This document shows positions 59,474 through 64,000 of a DNA stretch of 64,000 bases, piece after piece. Below the pieces are notes generated by a model. The model searched no databases and had not been told where the DNA came from. It saw nothing but the letters and a program-made list of their open reading frames with translations. The stretch is from DAOQVR01 sp035341665 (GTDB taxonomy: Bacteria > Chloroflexota > Anaerolineae > JAAYZQ01). A program made the translations under genes and the position numbers. Every line of letters starts with the position of its first letter. Within the stretch, counting starts at the first letter, position 1. The stretch is taken from NCBI GenBank assembly GCA_035341665.1, contig DAOQVR010000018.1, positions 1 to 64,000 of the forward strand. The letters run 5' to 3'.

Positions 59474-59809
59474 CTAATCCTCAGGCCCGTCAGTCAGCGG
59501 GGTGGATGGCTCAACACGGGCGAGGAGGTCCTCCTTCGCCTTGCTTCTCCCCTCATCTATGGCTTGGCGCACCTGTACCTGCAGCCTCTCTGCTCTCTCC
59601 TTAGCCTGGACTCCAACGCCTTCGGCGCGCTTCCTTACCTCGGCACCGAGTTGATCGGCATGGTCGCGCAACTCGATTCCGCGCTCCCTCAGGAGCCCAC
59701 GGGTTTCTTCGCCTGACTTGGGCGCCATGAGGATCGCTGCTGCTGCACCGGCTAGTGCGCCGATCAGGAAACCGACGACGAAATCCAGTCCTTGCCTGTC
59801 TTCTGACAC
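59474..59809 (-). CDS. YtxH-family membrane-anchored stress protein
   Basis: 111 residues. The N-terminal transmembrane segment FVVGFLIGALAGAAAAILMAP followed by KSGEETRGLLRERG is the YtxH signature. The remainder is a charged, probably coiled-coil tail. Family members are linked to general stress or envelope functions, with no enzyme activity known. It is 17 bp downstream of the two-helix membrane protein, one operon. Confidence 0.85.
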   Translation of the reverse strand: MSEDRQGLDFVVGFLIGALAGAAAAILMAPKSGEETRGLLRERGIELRDHADQLGAEVRKRAEGVGVQAKERAERLQVQVRQAIDEGRSKAKEDLLARVEPSTPLTDGPED

Positions 59810-59826
59810 TGTTGGTTCCTCCTCTT

Positions 59827-60315
59827 CTACTTGATATCTGTCCAGTCCTGCGTTTTGTGCGCCTCGGCCCTCAGTGAGTGCTTGTGACCTCCCATCAGGA
59901 GTCTGAGTACTTGGCGAATGCCTGAAGTGTAGCTGGCAACTGAGATGACGGGCCTCACAAGGCTGTCGCTTAGGAATGCCGTTGTGCCCCGCACTGTCCG
60001 CGCCGTCTGGGTGGCCGAACCAAGGATGGGGCGTATCTCGTCGCGCAGGAGTCCTATCAGACTTTGCAGTTGAAGGATGAGCACTACAAGGCTCAAGCCA
60101 ATCAGGATGGTCGATAGGGCCAAGACAATGATCGTGATGTCGCGGACTGTGGCGGCTATCGGGGGATTGGTGGCCAAGGCATAGACGGCGACAACCAGTC
60201 CAGCTACAAGGAGAAGAGCAGCCGTCACCAGGCCGATCTTCTGACCGAGCTTTCGGTCTACTGGTTTCGTCGTTGCTGACTCGGTTGCCGATGCCTCTCC
60301 TGGCACTTCTGTCAT
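59827..60315 (-). CDS. Two-helix membrane protein preceding YtxH
   Basis: 162 residues from the ATG at 60315, with GGAGG 8 bases upstream; an N-terminal extension of 15 codons is rejected. A hydrophilic N-terminus is followed by two transmembrane helices (about residues 28-50 and 57-83) and a helical region containing LIGLLRDEIRPILGSATQTARTV, reminiscent of DUF948-like proteins that often accompany YtxH. Function unknown. Confidence 0.65.
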   Translation of the reverse strand: MTEVPGEASATESATTKPVDRKLGQKIGLVTAALLLVAGLVVAVYALATNPPIAATVRDITIIVLALSTILIGLSLVVLILQLQSLIGLLRDEIRPILGSATQTARTVRGTTAFLSDSLVRPVISVASYTSGIRQVLRLLMGGHKHSLRAEAHKTQDWTDIK

Positions 60316-60361
60316 TCTACCATCCTCCCGTTGCCGGCGCGGTCCACGTCGTGCGAACACG

Positions 60362-60390
60362 ATAGTACCACAGCTCGCCTAGAGGGTCAA
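60362..60390 (-). promoter_or_regulatory. Promoter of the YtxH operon
   Basis: On the minus strand TTGACC (60385-60390) and TACTAT (60362-60367) are 17 bp apart; predicted start about 40 bases upstream of the ATG at 60315. Confidence 0.6.
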
Positions 60391-60465
60391 GCGCGCGCGG
60401 AATCAGATATGAGCTACGGTAGCCTGGCGCCCAGAAGCTGCCCGCCAGTCGTCCGGGGTCCCTGT

Positions 60466-60494
60466 TTGCGACTTTCCTGGGCATTGGCTACAAT
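60466..60494 (+). promoter_or_regulatory. Promoter of trmI
   Basis: TTGCGA (60466-60471) and TACAAT (60489-60494) are 17 bp apart, about 70 bases before the GTG start at 60565. Confidence 0.6.
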
Positions 60495-60564
60495 GTCGCT
60501 GTTGAGGCGTGTGGAAGCCTGGATGTGGGCAGCCACTGGGATCGCTTAGTCGGGAGGGAGACGG

Positions 60565-61422
60565 GTGAAAACACTTCGCGAAGGTGACTTGGTTCTTCTC
60601 CTGAGCCGGGACCGAAAACAGTTCCTTGTGCGGCTGTGCCCCGGGAGGATTCTCGAGACTCACCGTGGAAGAGTCGCGCACGATGACCTACTGGGCAGAT
60701 CGTATGGTGTGGAAGCCCACTCGCATCTGGGCTGTTCCTTTGTTGCGCTGGAGGCCGGCACCTCGGATCTGATCATGAAGCTGAAGCGCGCCACGCAGAT
60801 CATGTACCCCAAAGACATCGCCTACACGCTGTTCCGGCTGAGCATCGTGCCGAACAGCCGCGTCATCGAAGCAGGGACAGGCAGCGGAGGCTTTTCCCTG
60901 GCTGTCTCCCGTCTGCTTGGGGAAGGCGGGTGCCTCTATTCGTATGAGGCAAACGCGGATACCCAGCGCCAGGCGCAGAAGAACCTCAGCGACCTTGGGC
61001 TGGCGTCACGCGTGCTGTTCCGACAGCGCGACATAAGCGGCGGGTTTGACGAAACCGATGTGGATGCACTCTTTCTTGATGTCCGGAACCCTTGGATGTA
61101 CTTGGCGCAGGCGGCTAGGGCGCTGAAGGACAGCGGTTTCTTTGGTGCGATCGTGCCAACCGCCAACCAAGTTGTGCAGCTCCTGGAAGGCATGGAGATC
61201 GAGGGCACGTTTGGTCAGGTCGAGGTCGAGGAGGTGCTGGTGCGCTCCTACAAGACGGTCCCGGGGCGCTTTCGCCCGCTGGACCGGATGATCGCGCACA
61301 CTGGATACCTGGTCTTTGCCCGCACGGTGAGCCCTGTGGTGAGCCGTGCGGGCTACTGGCTGGATCGAAGGCGACGCAAGCATGAGGGTATCCTTGAGGC
61401 TGCCTACGAGGAGGATGCCTGA
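60565..61422 (+). CDS. trmI: tRNA (adenine-58-N1)-methyltransferase, TrmI-like
   Basis: 285 residues from a GTG preceded by GGGAGGGAG. The SAM-binding core VIEAGTGSGGFSLAVSRLLG, with the preceding TQIMYPKDIAYTLFRL and LDVRNPW (the catalytic Asp motif), identifies the TrmI/TrmR family. The enzyme methylates A58 in the T-loop of tRNAs. The C-terminal tail RRRRKHEGI is basic and may aid RNA binding. No operon partners. Confidence 0.92.
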   Translation: MKTLREGDLVLLLSRDRKQFLVRLCPGRILETHRGRVAHDDLLGRSYGVEAHSHLGCSFVALEAGTSDLIMKLKRATQIMYPKDIAYTLFRLSIVPNSRVIEAGTGSGGFSLAVSRLLGEGGCLYSYEANADTQRQAQKNLSDLGLASRVLFRQRDISGGFDETDVDALFLDVRNPWMYLAQAARALKDSGFFGAIVPTANQVVQLLEGMEIEGTFGQVEVEEVLVRSYKTVPGRFRPLDRMIAHTGYLVFARTVSPVVSRAGYWLDRRRRKHEGILEAAYEEDA

Positions 61423-61463
61423 GCGGCCGCAACTGCCGGACGAAGCCTAAGGCGAGCAGAGGG

Positions 61464-63404
61464 CTACTCCCGCCGGCAGTCGATGTACAGGTCCTGAGTC
61501 AGGGTCGACTGCCATGTGCCGTTGCCTGTGCCAGTCGTGATCGGCGCAGGCGTGCAAGCTGTCGCTGCCGCTCCCTTGCCCCAGTCAACCTGCACGCGTA
61601 GCTGATGATTTAGGGCGCCCGCTTGCTTCTGCACGAGTAGGGAGTAGCGATCGCTGCTTCCTGGCAGCGAGTGGGAATACCGGACCTGAATAGCGCGTGC
61701 CTGGCCGGTCTCGAGTAGGAAGCTCATGCCTACCACTGTGCGGCCCGACTCCTGATAGATCTCGGGCGGCGTGTCGCTGCCTCTCACCTCAATTACCTTG
61801 CTGTCGGGGGGTAAGTAGACGCGGAGGTAGTCCCAGTAGCAGCGGTCCATGAGATCTGCGTAGCTGTCGCCGTAGCGTGGCTCGTGGATGCAAGCGGGCG
61901 TGGGCCGGTCCACCAAGTGGCGGTAAGAAAGGGTGAGATGCGAGGTCGCCAGCCCACGGTGGTCCAGCTGGACCGCCAAGTCGATTGCTTGCTGGACATG
62001 CGGGTTCACCTTGTTGAAGCCGACGTTGCTGTCCACGACCATGAGAAAGTCACCCGGGGTATTTCGAACTGCGCCGCTCCAGCCTACTCTGCTTAGCAGC
62101 TCGCTGGCAGTTGGATCGGGCAAGTAGACTTGGATGTGGCGTTCGTCAAGGGCAGTCCAGAGTGCAGTGACCAGGTCAGAGAGCGACTCGGTGCCCTGGC
62201 GCTCAGCCTGCACGATCAGAGCGGCCAGCAAGTCGCCTGCGAAGTCTTTTCGGTGTGACCACCACTCGGCTTCTTCCCCCGGGGCGATGAGCGTGGGCGC
62301 TTCCCAGAACCTCCTCAGCATATCTCGCAGATTGCCGCTGGAGACCGGCTCAGCGTATCCAGGGATTTGGACCGACCCCAGCACTGCGACGAGGAGCTCC
62401 AAAGCCCTCTCATCAACTGCGACAACTCCATTCACGGATTGACCAGTGTCCTGGCGATACAGCTCTCGGACAACGGAGGCCGACGTACCGAAATCGGGCC
62501 ACCAGTTGGCATCTCGCAGCATGAGTATTTCGGTTCCCATGTGCTGGCGTAGAGGCTCGGGCGCATCGGGATGGGCTTTCTCCAGGATGTCCACTGCGTA
62601 GCTGTCCTGGAAGGACACCGAGGTGACTTGGCCTTCGCTCACTCGAACCAAGCCGACCCCGCTGATGAAGCCGCCAGTCGCTCGCAACTCGTCGCTGTTC
62701 TGGGCCAATACCAAGTAGGCTCTGGGCTCGCCAGCGCCGAGGAGATTGGGAAGCAGCTCGAGGGAGTCAAGTGCCGTTTCGACCATTGGAGCGACGGAGT
62801 CGAACCGAGCAATGGGCTCCGAGAGGCGCGCATGCAGCGAGGCTGCATTGATCTTGCTGCGGGCAGCCTGCGCTTGTGCAAGGGCGGCCCGTGCCGATGC
62901 CAATTGGGGCTCAGCGGAGCGGGTGCTGTCAAGCAGCTGCGGACCAGCGCCGCGAAGGTCCTGACCTTCCTGAGCCAAGTGCTCAGCCAGAGGGGAAAGG
63001 CCATCAAGCAAGCTCATGGCTGCATCGCACGTGCGGTCAGCCAGCTTCAGCAAGTGCGGTGCCGCTGAGATGTCGTCGCCGACTGCGGGGATCCACGACA
63101 GGTAGCCGGACAGCTTCAGCGCAGGGCGTGCGAGTTGGGCAATCGATGCAAAGTCATTTCGAAGTGCAAGCACACTCGCACGCAACGCGCGTAGCCGGCT
63201 GGGCTCGCCGAGCATGTGGGCTATGCCAGCGGGGCCCCCACCGAGGGCAGAGTCCAGCTGCACCAGCCCAGTCTGTGCGGAAGCGATGTGCTGCCAGATG
63301 CGGCGAGCGCGCGACACGGTGAAGAGCGAGGCCGCGGCTAGGGCGATGGCCAGCAGCAGAAGAAGCGAGCCAGCCCTCCGCTTGCGAGTCAAGGCTGCTG
63401 TCAT
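61464..63404 (-). CDS. DUF4012 membrane-anchored exported protein
   Basis: 646 residues from the ATG at 63404, overlapping the upstream gene by 4 bases; an ATG five codons earlier is possible. One N-terminal transmembrane helix (about residues 12-33) is followed by a helical region and then the DUF4012 core: YLVLAQNSDELRATGGFISG, RDANWWPDFGTSASV, VVAVDERALELLVAVLG and FLMVVDSNVGFNKVN. DUF4012 proteins are common in Chloroflexota and Actinobacteria next to glycosyltransferases, and resemble LytR-type envelope enzymes in arrangement, but the activity is unproven. Confidence 0.85.
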   Translation of the reverse strand: MTAALTRKRRAGSLLLLLAIALAAASLFTVSRARRIWQHIASAQTGLVQLDSALGGGPAGIAHMLGEPSRLRALRASVLALRNDFASIAQLARPALKLSGYLSWIPAVGDDISAAPHLLKLADRTCDAAMSLLDGLSPLAEHLAQEGQDLRGAGPQLLDSTRSAEPQLASARAALAQAQAARSKINAASLHARLSEPIARFDSVAPMVETALDSLELLPNLLGAGEPRAYLVLAQNSDELRATGGFISGVGLVRVSEGQVTSVSFQDSYAVDILEKAHPDAPEPLRQHMGTEILMLRDANWWPDFGTSASVVRELYRQDTGQSVNGVVAVDERALELLVAVLGSVQIPGYAEPVSSGNLRDMLRRFWEAPTLIAPGEEAEWWSHRKDFAGDLLAALIVQAERQGTESLSDLVTALWTALDERHIQVYLPDPTASELLSRVGWSGAVRNTPGDFLMVVDSNVGFNKVNPHVQQAIDLAVQLDHRGLATSHLTLSYRHLVDRPTPACIHEPRYGDSYADLMDRCYWDYLRVYLPPDSKVIEVRGSDTPPEIYQESGRTVVGMSFLLETGQARAIQVRYSHSLPGSSDRYSLLVQKQAGALNHQLRVQVDWGKGAAATACTPAPITTGTGNGTWQSTLTQDLYIDCRRE

Positions 63405-64000
63405 GGCTGCCTTTCCCACTTTGGCAGGGGGCGCACACGGAAAACGGGGCTGCCATGGACCTGTGCTAGGTCAAACCACTCAAGCCAAGTGTCGCTTGGG
63501 TCCAGAGCGTATATGGGGTGCTCGAGGTAGTTGTGGGTGACCAACTCACGCATCTGTTGGGGGTCGCTGATATGGGCTAGGGACAACTCCGGGACCTCAA
63601 CACGTGGGTAGGTGTGTCTGATGTTGTCTCGGTACCAGTCGAACCCCAGCAGGCGGGTGTTGACTACTGCGACATCTGGCCTCTGCCCCTCGGCGTGGAC
63701 GGCGTACCAGAGCACGAAGGTTGGCTGGTCGCCCTGTGCCAACACGATCGCGTTCGGGTCCAGTGCCCGCAGCACCTGATCGGCATATGTGGCACACTGT
63801 CGGTCGTGACTCAAGTCCATGTCTGCCCAGTTCAGTGCGAGCGAGCTGACGGGCAGCAACAGGATGAGCGTAGACGCGGCAACTCTTGCCGGGAGGCCTT
63901 GTCGCTGCCCCCATCTATGCAGGCACCCAAGCCCTTGTGACAGCCATAGGGCAACCGCCGCCATTGACGGCACTAGGTAGACAAGCGAGTCCTGGGAATC
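63401..64000 (-). CDS. C-terminal part of a DUF2723-like membrane glycosyltransferase (partial)
   Basis: At least 199 residues, open to the window edge at 64000; the upstream portion is missing. The visible part begins with the frame LVYLVPSMAAVALWLSQG, contains a membrane segment (about ASTLILLLPVSSLALNW) and then a soluble tail with IVLAQGDQPTFVLWYA and NTRLLGFDWYRDN. This layout is typical of the DUF2723 / protein O-mannosyltransferase-like family. Coupled to the DUF4012 gene by an ATGA overlap, so both are probably part of an envelope-glycan unit. Confidence 0.7.
   Translation of the reverse strand, partial: DSQDSLVYLVPSMAAVALWLSQGLGCLHRWGQRQGLPARVAASTLILLLPVSSLALNWADMDLSHDRQCATYADQVLRALDPNAIVLAQGDQPTFVLWYAVHAEGQRPDVAVVNTRLLGFDWYRDNIRHTYPRVEVPELSLAHISDPQQMRELVTHNYLEHPIYALDPSDTWLEWFDLAQVHGSPVFRVRPLPKWERQP

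Overview
The window is GC-rich (judged by eye) and carries the signature of an anaerobic, acetogen-like bacterium. It has a bacterial-type carbonyl branch (AcsA, AcsB, AcsC, AcsD, AcsE and a RACo-type activator), a folate methyl branch (Fhs, FolD, FchA, MetV, MetF) and tungsten aldehyde oxidoreductase genes. DUF4012, a DUF2723-like protein, YtxH, and a secreted lamin-tail nuclease suggest a Chloroflexota (Anaerolineae-like) MAG. That lineage call is inference from gene content, not a phylogeny. One 100-N scaffold gap lies inside a tandem repeat at 7823-7922.

Layout. 0-1.3 kb: a nucleotidyltransferase-fold protein on the minus strand. 1.4-1.8 kb: hairpin repeats. 1.8-5.4 kb: a plus-strand operon of a non-pyrrolysine MttB-family methyltransferase, its corrinoid protein and a saccharopine-dehydrogenase-like enzyme. 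5.6-9.8 kb: tilS, a small duplicated-domain protein, 85-bp tandem repeats, tRNA-Pro(CGG) and a membrane protein. 9.9-14.6 kb: a 1560-residue secreted nuclease with lamin-tail repeats. 15-16.9 kb: a pentapeptide-repeat protein and a HEAT-like protein.

16.9-50.1 kb: about 33 kb entirely on the minus strand, holding the Wood-Ljungdahl pathway. Promoter-like sequences and hairpins split it into four probable transcription units, listed 5' to 3'. (i) A 13-gene unit from 50.13 to 32.43 kb: hdrA, mvhD, hdrC, hdrB, hdrA-gltD fusion, selenocysteine mvhD, tldD, tldE, metV, metF, hdrCB fusion, fchA, folD. (ii) fhs alone. (iii) HMA-like protein, acsA, acsB, acsD, acsC, RACo-type activator, acsE. (iv) a four-cluster ferredoxin, aor and a MoaD/ThiS-like protein. 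In the likely scheme, Fhs, FchA, FolD and MetFV reduce formate to methyl-THF. AcsE, AcsCD, AcsB and AcsA then join the methyl group with CO into acetyl-CoA. Two heterodisulfide-reductase-like modules, one carrying an inserted NADPH/FAD (GltD) unit, probably couple MetFV to pyridine nucleotide and ferredoxin by flavin-based electron bifurcation.

50.4-64 kb: mostly housekeeping and envelope genes: tgt, uppP, an Rrf2 regulator, birA, a GT-C glycosyltransferase, a SurA-like lipoprotein, cooC (CODH nickel insertion), a GNAT acetyltransferase, YtxH, trmI, DUF4012, and a DUF2723-like gene cut by the window end. The strongest unusual findings are the in-frame UGA (selenocysteine) in the mvhD at 40.1-40.5 kb, the GltD module inserted inside an HdrA, TldD/TldE embedded in the methyl-branch operon, and a terminator-like attenuator plus leader ORF ahead of the 17.7-kb operon.
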